Source of the DNA: Actinokineospora iranica
GTDB lineage: Bacteria > Actinomycetota > Actinomycetes > Mycobacteriales > Pseudonocardiaceae
Length of the DNA: 52,368 nt
Assembly (NCBI RefSeq): GCF_900101685.1
Contig: NZ_FMZZ01000025.1
Location: forward strand, 1 to 52,368
Direction: 5' to 3'
In this document: piece after piece, positions 17,227 to 25,294 of the stretch
Position numbering within the stretch: the stretch's first letter is position 1
How the letters are laid out: every line of letters starts with the position of its first letter
Notes under the pieces: model-generated
What the model was told of the DNA's origin: nothing
The model's database searches: none
The model's input: only the letters and a program-made list of their open reading frames with translations
Translations under genes and position numbers: made by a program

Positions 17227-19073
17227 GCCACACCGTCCTGCGGGACCTGCACACCACCGGCGAGCTGGCCGCGCGCTACCGGGAAGTGCCCGGCCTGCTC
17301 GCCGGGCTCGATGACACCGGGCTGCGCCGCGCGGGCGCGGTTCTGTCCAGAGTGGACATATCAGACGTGGACCCGGCGCTGGCCCGGTTCACCGTCGCGG
17401 TCACCGGAAGCTCGGCGCTGCAACCGATCCAGGCCCCGCTGACCGCGCAGCTCGCGCGGCACGGGTTCGTCCCGGACGTGCGGCTCGGCGGATACCGGCA
17501 GCACGCCATGGAGCTGCGCGACCCGGCGAACCCGTTGTTCGGCACTGAACCGGACCTCACCGTGTGCGTGCTCGACGCCGACGAGGTGTTCGGCGCGCTC
17601 TCCACGCCGTGGACGGTCGAGGACGTCGCCGCCGCGCTGGCCGAGCACGCCGAGTCGGTCGAGGCGCTGACCGGGGCCTACCGGCGCGACCACGCCGGGG
17701 CGCTGGTGCTCACCACCGTGCCGCTGCCCCGGCACTGGGCGGCGCAGATCGTGGACCTGCGCTCGCGGGCGCTGCTGGGCATCGCCTGGCGCGAGTTCGA
17801 GGCCCGGCTGCTGCGGCTGGCCGTCGACCACGCCGGGGTGTTCGTGCTCGACCTGGAACCGCTGGTCGGCGTCGCGGGGCCGCTGTTGGACCCGCGCATG
17901 GCCGCCTACACCAAGGTCCAGTTCTCCGACGACGTGCTCGCCGCGCTGGCCCGCGAGATCGGGCACGTGGCGCGGGCGCTGCGCGGGCGCACCAGCAAGT
18001 GCCTCGTGCTCGACCTGGACGGCACGACCTGGGGCGGTGTGCTGGCCGAGGACGGGCCGACCGGGATCGTCACCGGGGACGGCCCGGTCGGCGAGGCGTT
18101 CACCGCCGTGCAGAAGGCGGCCAAACAGCTTGCCGCGCAAGGGTTGCTGCTCGCGGTGTGCAGCAAGAACGACGAGGACCGGGTGCGCGCGGCCCTGCGC
18201 GACAACCCCGACCTGACGCTGCGCGAAGACGACTTGGTGGCGTTAGTGGCGAACTGGGGCGCGAAGCCGGACAACCTGCGCCAGATCGCCGAGCAGCTCA
18301 ACATCGGCGTGGACAGCCTGGTGTTCATCGACGACTCGGCGAGTGAGCGCGGCCTGGTCCGGGCGACCGTGCCCGAGGTGCCGGTGATCGCCGTCGACGC
18401 CGACGAACCAGCCCTGCACCTGCACGCCCTGCTCGCCGACGGCTGGTTCACCACCCAGCGGGTCACCGACGAGGACCGGGCGCGCGGCGAGCGCTACCGC
18501 ACCGAGCGCAAGCGGCTGGAGTTCCGCGAGCGCACCGAGTCGCTGGCCGAGTACCTGGCCCAGCTCGGCACCACCGTCGAGCTGTTCCGGCCCAGCGAAG
18601 CCGAAATCGGCCGTATCTCGCAGATCACCCAGCGCACCAACCAGTTCAACCTCACCACCATCCGGCTCGACGTCGCCGCGGTCACCGCCGCGCTCGCCGA
18701 CCCGGGCCGCGAGGTGTTCGGGGTGCGCTGCGCCGACCGCTTCGGCGAGCACGGCGTCGTCGGCGCGGTCTTCCTCACCCGGACCGAGGGCGCCTGTCAC
18801 ATCGACAACTTCCTGCTGTCCTGCCGAGTGCTTGCCCGCGGCGTCGAGGACGCCGTGGTGCACGCGCTGCTCGCCCGCGCCCGCGAGTCCGGGGCGACGG
18901 CGGTGACCGCCGAGTACCGGCCGACCGCCAAGAACGGCGCCGTGGCGGAGTTCTACCCGAAGAACGGTTTCCAACCGTCCATAGCGGACGCTGGTCTGTT
19001 CACGCACGACTTGCTGACCCTGCCGCCCGCCGTGCCGCACGTCGACCTGCGCGTGCCCGAAGCCACCGACTGA
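17223..19073 (+). CDS. FkbH-like glyceryl-ACP synthase (HAD superfamily)
   Basis: 616 residues. It has an N-terminal SGNH-like region (residues ~1-255), a HAD phosphatase core with the DxD nucleophile pair Asp264/Asp266 in LDLDGTTWGG, a later VFIDDSASER acidic motif, and a C-terminal GNAT-like domain (~450-600). FkbH enzymes take 1,3-bisphosphoglycerate, remove phosphate and load D-glycerate on a dedicated ACP. In tetronate clusters this supplies the C3 unit of the ring. The gene starts within the KAS III stop and is followed 28 bp later by a small ACP. A TTA leucine codon at 18243-18245 suggests bldA-dependent translation. Confidence 0.94.
   Translation: MSHTVLRDLHTTGELAARYREVPGLLAGLDDTGLRRAGAVLSRVDISDVDPALARFTVAVTGSSALQPIQAPLTAQLARHGFVPDVRLGGYRQHAMELRDPANPLFGTEPDLTVCVLDADEVFGALSTPWTVEDVAAALAEHAESVEALTGAYRRDHAGALVLTTVPLPRHWAAQIVDLRSRALLGIAWREFEARLLRLAVDHAGVFVLDLEPLVGVAGPLLDPRMAAYTKVQFSDDVLAALAREIGHVARALRGRTSKCLVLDLDGTTWGGVLAEDGPTGIVTGDGPVGEAFTAVQKAAKQLAAQGLLLAVCSKNDEDRVRAALRDNPDLTLREDDLVALVANWGAKPDNLRQIAEQLNIGVDSLVFIDDSASERGLVRATVPEVPVIAVDADEPALHLHALLADGWFTTQRVTDEDRARGERYRTERKRLEFRERTESLAEYLAQLGTTVELFRPSEAEIGRISQITQRTNQFNLTTIRLDVAAVTAALADPGREVFGVRCADRFGEHGVVGAVFLTRTEGACHIDNFLLSCRVLARGVEDAVVHALLARARESGATAVTAEYRPTAKNGAVAEFYPKNGFQPSIADAGLFTHDLLTLPPAVPHVDLRVPEATD
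18243..18245 (+). other. in-frame TTA leucine codon (possible bldA control point)
   Basis: The codon lies in frame within the FkbH-like gene, in the stretch Asp-Leu-Val-Ala-Leu-Val. TTA is extremely rare in such GC-rich genomes and is read by the developmentally regulated bldA tRNA in streptomycetes. It is conserved practice for secondary metabolism genes to carry one, so this may tie glyceryl unit supply to development. Confidence 0.7.
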
Positions 19074-19101
19074 TTCCACGAGCCATCCAGGAGCACAGAA
19101 G

Positions 19102-19326
19102 ATGACCGAAACCGAGTTCATCGACCTGGTCGGGGCCGAGAGCGGCCTGCCGCTGACCGTGGCCGACCTCGCGACCGGGTTCGACGACCTGCCCGGCTGG
19201 GACTCCGTGCACCTGCTCAAGGTGCTCTCCGCGCTGGAGACCGAGCGCGGCATCACCCTGCGGGTCGCCGAGCTGCTGAGCACCAAGTCCCTGGGCGACC
19301 TGCACCGAGCCGTGGCGGCGGCGTGA
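19102..19326 (+). CDS. acyl carrier protein (glyceryl-ACP)
   Basis: A 74-residue stand-alone ACP with the phosphopantetheine Ser35 in PGWDSVHLLKV. The protein is short and acidic, as are the glyceryl carrier proteins next to FkbH in tetronate clusters. ATG 19102 follows an AGGAGCACAGAAG ribosome site. It sits between the FkbH gene and the acyltransferase (overlap 4 bp, GTGA), matching the Agg2-Agg3-Agg4 order. It probably carries D-glycerate from FkbH to the KAS III-like enzyme. Confidence 0.92.
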   Translation: MTETEFIDLVGAESGLPLTVADLATGFDDLPGWDSVHLLKVLSALETERGITLRVAELLSTKSLGDLHRAVAAA

Positions 19327-20189
19327 CAAAGCCTTCGATCGCGCCGATTCCGCCGGGGCGCAGGCAGACGCTGCACTTCCTGCGCTTCGCGGCCGCGGCC
19401 AGCCCGGTCTACCTGGACACCGAGGTCGACGCGACCGCGCTGCTCGCGCACCGCGCGGTCGCCCGCCGGTACTCGGTCGTCGCCTACGTCATGCACGCGC
19501 TCGGCCAGGTCCTGCCGCGCTACCCGGAGGCCAACGCCGCGTTCGCCGGGTCGCTGCGCCCCCGCGCCGCGACGCACGCGAGCGTGGACGTGAAACTGAC
19601 GCTGGACAAGGAAGTCGACGGCACCCGGGCGGTGCTGTCGGTGGTCCTGCCCGATGTGGACGGGTGCACGATCGACCACCTGCAGAATGCCGTGGACCGG
19701 CTCCGTGACACCCCGATCGAGCAGATCCATGAGCTGGACGGGGTTCGCAAGCTGCAGAAGCTGCCGGTTCCGGTGGGCAGGCTCGCGTTCCGGCTGGCCA
19801 CCGGGCCGCGCGGGCGGCGGCTGCGGATGGGCACGGTCGCGCTGACCTCGCTCGGGCACCAGCCGGTGCGCCGGTTCTTCTCCTATGGCGGCACGACGCT
19901 CACCGTGGGACTGGGCCGGATCACGCCGACCCCGGTGGCTGTGGACGGCGCGGTGACTGTGCGGCCGCTGCTGCCGCTGTCGGTCACCTTCGACCACCGG
20001 ATGATCGACGGCGCCCTCGCCGCCGAGGTCATGGGCGAGTTGAAGAAGACGCTGGAGGCCGCCGATGTGCCCCGATCCGTTCGGCCCCGTGACACCGGGC
20101 CTGCTCGCACCGACGGTCCCCCGGCTGGCCGAGGGCGCGACGATCACCGTGTGGGCGAGCGTGGAACCGTGGAGCCGCACGCCGTCTGA
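19323..20189 (+). CDS. 2-oxoacid-dehydrogenase-type acyltransferase (Agg4-like)
   Basis: A 288-residue chloramphenicol-acetyltransferase-fold catalytic domain of the E2 type, without lipoyl or E3-binding domains. The active site FDHRMIDG gives His225 and Asp229. In agglomerin and tetronomycin pathways such stand-alone domains acetylate the primary hydroxyl of the 5-hydroxymethyl tetronate; acetate is then eliminated. The start is GTG 19323, overlapping the ACP stop. The last ~40 residues after KKTLE are Arg/Pro-rich and lie over the start of the PPTase gene in another frame, so the functional domain probably ends near 20060. Confidence 0.9.
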   Translation: MTKPSIAPIPPGRRQTLHFLRFAAAASPVYLDTEVDATALLAHRAVARRYSVVAYVMHALGQVLPRYPEANAAFAGSLRPRAATHASVDVKLTLDKEVDGTRAVLSVVLPDVDGCTIDHLQNAVDRLRDTPIEQIHELDGVRKLQKLPVPVGRLAFRLATGPRGRRLRMGTVALTSLGHQPVRRFFSYGGTTLTVGLGRITPTPVAVDGAVTVRPLLPLSVTFDHRMIDGALAAEVMGELKKTLEAADVPRSVRPRDTGPARTDGPPAGRGRDDHRVGERGTVEPHAV

Positions 20190-20721
20190 CGCCCGCGACC
20201 TGCTCGGCGACGACCTCGCCCGCTACCAGCGGTCCACGAGGGTCGCGTTCCGGCGCAGGCTGGTCGCGTCGCGGGCGATGGCGCAAGCGGTGGCGGAGGC
20301 GGCTTTGGGGCGGCCCGTGCGACTGGCCAAAGACCCGCGCGGGCGGCCTTCGCTGACCGGCGAGTCCGCAGTGGACGTCAGTCTGGCACACACCGGGGAC
20401 GTGCTGGTGACCGCGCTGTCGCGGGCCGGGCGCGTCGGTGTGGACGTCGAGGTCCGCGACCGGCCGCTGCGCACGCCCGCCTTTGTCGCCCGAGCCTGCC
20501 ATCCGAGCGAAACCGATCTGTCCACTGAGGACATGGTGTGGCTGTGGACGGCGAAAGAGGCGCTGGCCAAGGCCAGCGGCGAGGGGCTGGCCCTGGACTT
20601 CCGGATTATCCAGGCTGCCCACCCGCCCGCGGGCTGGCGGGTGCGCAGCGCGATCGTGGCGGACCGGTATCGGATCACGACAGCGGTGGAATCCGCCGTG
20701 GAAGGGAAGGCGAAATGGTGA
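20065..20721 (+). CDS. 4'-phosphopantetheinyl transferase (Sfp-type)
   Basis: 218 residues if GTG 20065 is used. Family motifs are GRPSLTGESAVDVSLAHT, GVDVEVRDRPL (Mg-binding Asp/Glu) and WTAKEALAKASGEGL. It converts apo-ACPs to holo-ACPs, here presumably the two free ACPs and the PKS ACP. The reading frame overlaps the acyltransferase by up to 125 bp. The family fold needs the strand ATITVWASV (from ~20143), so a later start such as GTG 20150 would be the shortest workable choice. Its 3' end overlaps the next gene by 7 bp, showing tight translational coupling. Confidence 0.9.
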   Translation: MCPDPFGPVTPGLLAPTVPRLAEGATITVWASVEPWSRTPSDARDLLGDDLARYQRSTRVAFRRRLVASRAMAQAVAEAALGRPVRLAKDPRGRPSLTGESAVDVSLAHTGDVLVTALSRAGRVGVDVEVRDRPLRTPAFVARACHPSETDLSTEDMVWLWTAKEALAKASGEGLALDFRIIQAAHPPAGWRVRSAIVADRYRITTAVESAVEGKAKW

Positions 20722-21833
20722 CCGGGATGACACTGTCCTATGCGGACGAGGTGGCCGACCTCGTGCTGCTGCACGCCCGCGCCCAGGGCATGACGCCCGC
20801 GCGGGCCGGGGCGATCATCGCCGCCGGGGGCAGGCTCGGCGACGACGGCCCGGGCTCCTGGTCGGTCGCGTGGACCTCGGCGGGCGACGCGGCGCTGGCC
20901 GAAGGCGACCCGCTCGGCGCGTGCCGCCGCTACAACCTGGCGCGCTTCCCTTACCCCGACACCGAAGGACAGCGCGCGGCGGCGGCGAAGTGCGTCGCCG
21001 CGTTCGACCAGTGGCGCGCCGGGCAGCCGGGCATCGAACGGCGGAACCTGCGCGTGCTCGGCGAAACCGTGCCGGTGTGGGCGAGCGGGCTGGACACCAC
21101 CGCGCGCAAACCCTTGCTGCTCATCATGGGCGGGATCGTGAGCGTCAAGGAGCAGTGGGCGCAGTTCCTCGTGGCGGCCCGCCGACTCGGCATGGCCGTC
21201 GTGGTCGCCGAGATGCCCGGCGTCGGCGAGAACCCGCTGCGCTACCAGCCCGACAGCCACCTGATGCTCGCCGACCTCGCCGACGCGGTGGCCGAGCTGA
21301 CCCCGTACGAGGGCGTCCACACCGTCGCGTTCAGCTTCGGCGGCACCATGGCCCTGCACTGGGCGGCCCGCGACCCCAGGGTGCGCAGCGTGCTCACCGT
21401 CGGCGCCCCGGTCCGCGAGTTCTTCACCGACTCGGACTGGTGGGAAACGGTTCCGGAGACCACGAAGCGGACCCTCGCGCACGTCACCGGCCTGCCCCGC
21501 GCCGCGCTGCCCGACGCCCTCGCGGGCTTCGCGCTCACCGACGAGGAACTGGCCCGCGTCGACATCCCGGTCGGCTACGTGGTGAGCGGGCGCGACGAGA
21601 TCGTCCCCGCCGCCGACAGCGCCCTGCTCGCCGCCGCCCTCCCGCGCTTCTCCCGAGTCGAGTTCGACGACGTGCACGGCTCCCCCGCGCACCTGACCGA
21701 CACCAAGCTGTGGATCATCCGGTCGCTGCTGTCCCGGCGCCCCGGCAAGGGCGTCCCTACCGCCGTCCTCGGCGCCGCGCTCCGCCTGCGCGCCGCCCGC
21801 CGCGCCCTGTCACCCGCCAGAAAGGCCCGATGA
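20715..21833 (+). CDS. alpha/beta hydrolase (Agg5-like dehydratase/eliminase)
   Basis: 372 residues: an N-terminal helical segment (~1-115) followed by an FrsA/DUF1100-like alpha/beta hydrolase core. The nucleophile is Ser207 in AFSFGGTMAL, the acid lies in VVSGRDEIVP and the His in DDVHGSPAHL. In tetronate clusters the hydrolase next to the E2-type acyltransferase eliminates acetate from the acetylated hydroxymethyl group, producing an exocyclic 5-methylene. The same gene order here supports that role. ATG 20715 overlaps the PPTase stop by 7 bp, and its own stop overlaps the thioesterase gene by 4 bp. A plain hydrolytic role cannot be ruled out. Confidence 0.88.
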   Translation: MVTGMTLSYADEVADLVLLHARAQGMTPARAGAIIAAGGRLGDDGPGSWSVAWTSAGDAALAEGDPLGACRRYNLARFPYPDTEGQRAAAAKCVAAFDQWRAGQPGIERRNLRVLGETVPVWASGLDTTARKPLLLIMGGIVSVKEQWAQFLVAARRLGMAVVVAEMPGVGENPLRYQPDSHLMLADLADAVAELTPYEGVHTVAFSFGGTMALHWAARDPRVRSVLTVGAPVREFFTDSDWWETVPETTKRTLAHVTGLPRAALPDALAGFALTDEELARVDIPVGYVVSGRDEIVPAADSALLAAALPRFSRVEFDDVHGSPAHLTDTKLWIIRSLLSRRPGKGVPTAVLGAALRLRAARRALSPARKAR

Positions 21834-22774
21834 CCGTGCTGACCACACCGACCCCCACCACCCCGAGTCCCATCATCCCGAGTCCCATCATCCCGAGCCG
21901 CGCCACCGCGAGTCCCACCACTCCGAGTCCCACCACCGCGGCCACCTCGACTCCCACCGCGACCACCCCGGCCGCGACCACCCGGACCGCGCCGAACACC
22001 GCCGCGTTTTCCCCGACCAGACCGGATTCCACCGCTTCAGACTCGACCGGGCCTGCCCCGGTGACGCTGGTCTGCTTCCACCACGCTGGCGGGACGGCCT
22101 CGGTGTTCCGCGAGTGGCGCAAGCACGCCGGGCCCGAACTCGCCGTGCACGCCGTGCAGCTGCCCGGCCGGGAGAGCCGGATGGGCGAGCCGCGGCACAC
22201 GGATCTGGACACGCTGGTCGAGGCGCTGCTGCCGGAGCTCGCGCCGGTCCTCGCGGGTCCGCACGTGTTCTTCGGGCACAGCATGGGCGCGCTGGTCGCC
22301 TACCGGGTGGCGCACCGCAGGCTCGAACTCGGCCTGCGCGCGCCCGAGGCGCTGGCGGTCGCCTCTTATGTCGCCCCGCATCTCGACCCGGTGCGGATCG
22401 CCGTCGACGAGGTGTCCGATGTGGACTTGGCCACCCACCTGTGCGACATCGACGGCCTGCGCCCGGAGCTGTTGCGCCGCCCGGACTGGCTGGGGCCGCT
22501 GCTGGCCGTGGTCAAGGACGACCTGCGGGTCTGCGCCAGCGACCGGCGCCGGGAGATCGTCCCGCTCCCGATCCCGCTGCACGCCTTCGGCGGCACCAGC
22601 GACCCGCTGGTCACCCCGGCCCAGCTCGCCGCGTGGCGCGAGCACACCACGGCCGGGTTCCACCTCGTCCACCTGCCCGGCGGGGGCCACTTCCTGGTCA
22701 CCCAGCGCGGCTCCGAGATGCGGGAGCGGGTGTTCGACCTGGCGCTGCGCCGCGCCCGCGCGCACGCCGCGTGA
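21830..22774 (+). CDS. type II thioesterase with Thr/Pro-rich N-terminal extension
   Basis: 314 residues. The thioesterase domain (about residues 78-312) has FHHAGGTASVFREW, the nucleophile Ser151 in FGHSMGALVAY, the acid in GGTSDPLVTP and the His in LPGGGHFLV. Such enzymes free stalled or wrong acyl groups from PKS carrier proteins. Unusually, ~75 residues of Thr/Pro/Ser/Ala precede the domain, encoded by decayed 15-bp repeats; ordinary type II thioesterases begin a few residues before the FHHAGG motif. ATG 21830 overlaps the hydrolase stop by 4 bp (ATGA). It is the last gene of the operon, and its 3' end overlaps a convergent membrane protein gene by 77 bp. Confidence 0.9.
   Translation: MTVLTTPTPTTPSPIIPSPIIPSRATASPTTPSPTTAATSTPTATTPAATTRTAPNTAAFSPTRPDSTASDSTGPAPVTLVCFHHAGGTASVFREWRKHAGPELAVHAVQLPGRESRMGEPRHTDLDTLVEALLPELAPVLAGPHVFFGHSMGALVAYRVAHRRLELGLRAPEALAVASYVAPHLDPVRIAVDEVSDVDLATHLCDIDGLRPELLRRPDWLGPLLAVVKDDLRVCASDRRREIVPLPIPLHAFGGTSDPLVTPAQLAAWREHTTAGFHLVHLPGGGHFLVTQRGSEMRERVFDLALRRARAHAA
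21863..21892 (+). repeat. 15-bp direct repeat within the thioesterase N-terminal tail
   Basis: CCGAGTCCCATCATC occurs twice in perfect tandem, and diverged 15-bp copies (CCGAGTCCCACCACC type) continue to about 21930. The array encodes Pro-Ser-Pro-(Ile/Thr) units. The reading frame is kept because the period is a multiple of three. Confidence 0.75.
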
Positions 22775-23141
22775 GCGCCGCCGCGATCAGCGCCGCGGTG
22801 GTCAGCGCCGCCATCGCCCCCAGGCCGACCAGGTCGGACGGCGACCCGCCGAGGTGGGCGTCGGTGATGTGGTTGACCAGGTGCAGAACCGACGCCGCCG
22901 CCGCGCCCGCCAGCGCCGCCCCCAGCGCGTCGGCCCAGACCAGCGCGGTGAGCACGCACACCCCGACGCCGGCGGCGAAGGCGCCGTTGTCGTGCAGGTA
23001 GTGCGCGTTGTACGGCGGGAAGGTGGCGACCAGGTCGGCGAAAGACCGCGGGTGGGCCACCGCCCAGACGCCCTGGACCAGGTAGGCCGACCCGGCCAGG
23101 GCGGCCACGACCCGGACCCAGCGGGGTGCGGGCCCCGTCAC
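22698..23141 (-). CDS. small integral membrane protein
   Basis: 147 residues from GTG 23141. Four hydrophobic stretches are visible (around AALAGSAYLVQGVWAV, FAAGVGVCVLTALVWA, LAGAAAASVLHLV and LGAMAALTTAALIAAAL), followed by an Arg-rich tail. The NAHYLHDNGAF and HLVNHITDA segments recur in small uncharacterised actinobacterial membrane proteins. The start overlaps the stop of the upstream AOC-barrel gene, so they are cotranscribed. The last ~25 codons run antisense to the thioesterase 3' end. Function unknown. Confidence 0.65.
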   Translation of the reverse strand: MTGPAPRWVRVVAALAGSAYLVQGVWAVAHPRSFADLVATFPPYNAHYLHDNGAFAAGVGVCVLTALVWADALGAALAGAAAASVLHLVNHITDAHLGGSPSDLVGLGAMAALTTAALIAAALTRRARGRGAAPGRTPAPASRSRAG

Positions 23142-23524
23142 CCCCTCGCCCCGGCCACCTGATGGATCACCACATCCACCTGGTCCGCGTCCGGCCACGT
23201 GGCCTCCACCTCGCCGAGCACGTCCCGGTAGGCGCCCGTGCCGCCCAGGATCGCCCCCGTCCCCGACCGCGGATACGCGCCGAACCGGTCGAAGACCCGC
23301 TGGTAGTGGATCTCCCCGTCGGCCAGCCGCAACACCATCGTCGCCGCGACGACCGGCCCCGCCGCGGTGACGTCGACAATCGAGCACGTCGCGAACCCCC
23401 GCCCCGCCGCATCGCCGCGGTCGTCGAACAGGTCGGACAGCACCACATAGGTCGACCCCACGGTCGGCATGTCGGGCAGGGTGCTACGGGTTCGGCGCGA
23501 CACGAGCCGGATGGGCGTCGCCAT
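23138..23524 (-). CDS. allene-oxide-cyclase/dirigent-like barrel protein
   Basis: A 128-residue protein whose pattern 'YVVLSDLFDDRGDAAG..FATCSIVD', 'VLRLADGEIHYQRVFDR' and GGTGAYRDVLGEVE matches the eight-stranded AOC-barrel/dirigent-like fold. Family members bind or cyclise hydrophobic ligands, and several act as cyclases in natural product pathways. ATG 23524 follows a CTGGAG ribosome site. It forms a two-gene operon with the membrane protein downstream. It borders the tetronate cluster but lies on the opposite strand, so involvement in the pathway is speculative. Confidence 0.65.
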   Translation of the reverse strand: MATPIRLVSRRTRSTLPDMPTVGSTYVVLSDLFDDRGDAAGRGFATCSIVDVTAAGPVVAATMVLRLADGEIHYQRVFDRFGAYPRSGTGAILGGTGAYRDVLGEVEATWPDADQVDVVIHQVAGARG

Positions 23525-23994
23525 GAGCGGACTCCAGGTTCGAGGGATCAGACCCACCCACGATGGCCACCGCACCGAGCGCCGGGCAAGGACGGCCCCG
23601 CCTTCGAGTGACCCCCCATCCGGGGCAAGATCGACAACCCCGCGATCTCACCCGATCGGGCGATCATGACCCGCGCGATCGCCGCCGATAACCAGGTTGT
23701 CGGCAGAGTCCGACCACCCCCCCGCTTACGCCACGAGGGGCTTCGCGCGCGAAGCCCCTCGTGGCGTAGGTGCCCCTGTTGCACGGCACCGCCGATCACG
23801 AGACGATCGCTGGCCCCCTTGGCCCACGCACACCTTGGCTTGCGGATCAGTTGTCGAGTGCCGACACCGCCGCCCTAGTGCACCACAGGACTGTCGATCG
23901 GACGAGCAGGCGGAGATCGGGTCCAGGGCTGGTGCGCACCTGACCGCCCGGTCTCACCGCGGTCGGGCGGTCAGGTGGTGCTCCGCGAACCGGA
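23525..23994. other. 470-bp intergenic region with a 42-bp perfect palindrome
   Basis: No convincing gene is seen here; short frames are low complexity. The main feature is a perfect 42-bp palindrome at 23727-23768, listed separately. The region separates the biosynthetic cluster flank from the glycosyltransferase gene and contains the 5' untranslated region of the AOC-barrel gene. Confidence 0.6.
23727..23768. terminator. 42-bp perfect palindrome (strong hairpin)
   Basis: Two 21-base arms are perfectly complementary and adjoin with no spacer: TACGCCACGAGGGGCTTCGCG and its exact reverse complement. In RNA the central CGCG would open as a loop on a very stable stem. The likely role is a strong bidirectional terminator for the glycosyltransferase gene arriving from the right. 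A protein-binding or replication-related role is possible. No T-tract follows. Confidence 0.6.
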
Positions 23995-25080
23995 TCACGT
24001 CGCCGCGATGGTGGCCGGGGCGAGGCGGGGGGCCGGGACCGCTTGTCGGTCGCGCAGGACCGAGCGGTAGACCCTCAGGTAGCCCTCGGCCATGGTGTCC
24101 GCGGTGAACCTGTCCGCCACCTCTTGGCGGCAGCGGGCCGGGTCGATTCGGTCCACGTCGCGCAGGGCGGCGGGCAGGTCGTCCGGTGAGTCGCAGATCA
24201 GGCCCGTCTCGCCGTGGGTGACGACCTCGGGGACCGAGCCCCGGCGCAGCGCCACCACCGGGGTGCCGCACGCCATCGCCTCGATCATCACCATGCCGAA
24301 GGGCTCCTCCCAGCGGATCGGGAACAGCAGGGCGCGGGCCCCGCCGAGCAGGCGGGTCTTGGCCTCGTGGTCGACCTCGCCGATCCACTCCGCGTCCGGG
24401 CCGAGCAGCGGTTCCACCTCGCGGGCGAAGTAGCGCTTCTCGTTCGACTCGCCGCATTTGCCCGCCAGGACGATGCGCAGGCCCGCGGCGCGGGCGGCCT
24501 GGATGGCCAGTGGCGCGCCCTTGTCCGGGTTGGCGCGGCCGAGGAAGACCACGTAGTCCTCCTTGTCCGCGCGGAACGGGATGGCGTCCAGGTGCACGGC
24601 GTTGTGCACCATGCCCGCCCAGGGCAGGTCCGGCCGGGCCCGGCACTGCGCCGTCGAGATGGCGACCAGGCTCACGTCGGCCCCGATGTGGGTGTAGTAG
24701 TCCCTGAGCTCGTTGGTGACCGGGCCGTGCACGGTGACCACGGTCGGCACCGGGCACTTGCCCGCGAGCAGGGGTCCGGTCATGGTGTGGTCGTGCACGA
24801 TGTCGACGTCGAGGTCGGGCAATAACCTCTGCACCGCCACGGCGTGCACCACATCCGGCGCGACCTGGCAGAACCGCTCTTGCTGCGGTTCGCGGTAGGT
24901 GTTGACCAGGGTCGCCTTCGTCCGGTTCCGGCCGGGGGCGACCAGGGTGACCTGGTGCCCCCGGTCGACCAGGGCGTCGACGAGGTCAGCGCACACGCTC
25001 TCGATCCCGCCGTACGCGCGCGGCGGGAGTTCCAGCCACGGCGGCGCGATCATCGCGATCCGCAGCGGTCGACTCTCCAT
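23995..25080 (-). CDS. GT4-family glycosyltransferase
   Basis: 361 residues with a GT-B fold of family GT4. The N-terminal Rossmann start is IAMIAPPWLELPPRAYGGIE, with a DIVHDHTMTG motif near residue 95. In the C-terminal half are VFLGRANPDKGAPLAI and the nucleotide-sugar-binding E-x7-E region in FGMVMIEAMACGTPVVAL. ATG 25080 has an AAGGAG ribosome site. It is divergent from the glycogen-debranching-type glucosidase across 214 bp. This pairing is common in actinobacteria and suggests a role in alpha-glucan or trehalose-like metabolism; donor and acceptor are not readable. Confidence 0.9.
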   Translation of the reverse strand: MESRPLRIAMIAPPWLELPPRAYGGIESVCADLVDALVDRGHQVTLVAPGRNRTKATLVNTYREPQQERFCQVAPDVVHAVAVQRLLPDLDVDIVHDHTMTGPLLAGKCPVPTVVTVHGPVTNELRDYYTHIGADVSLVAISTAQCRARPDLPWAGMVHNAVHLDAIPFRADKEDYVVFLGRANPDKGAPLAIQAARAAGLRIVLAGKCGESNEKRYFAREVEPLLGPDAEWIGEVDHEAKTRLLGGARALLFPIRWEEPFGMVMIEAMACGTPVVALRRGSVPEVVTHGETGLICDSPDDLPAALRDVDRIDPARCRQEVADRFTADTMAEGYLRVYRSVLRDRQAVPAPRLAPATIAAT

Positions 25081-25294
25081 TTGCCGACTCCTTCCTCGAT
25101 GGTGACTCGAGTACCCCGACGACGCAGCGGTAAGACCCACCATCGTGTGTGGACAGTGCCGGGCGAGGGAATCCGCGCGCACTCTGCGTCGTTCACCGCG
25201 TGCGCACCATCGGGGAAGTGTTGAGGATCTAGGGCAACGCGGGGATGCTGGGACGGGACCGGGTGACACGACACGCGGACGGCAGGTGGTCGCG

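Noticed and set aside
23548..23799. 83-residue minus-strand frame across the 42-bp palindrome
   Set aside because: No ribosome site, low-complexity Arg/Gly content, and the palindrome itself would encode part of it.
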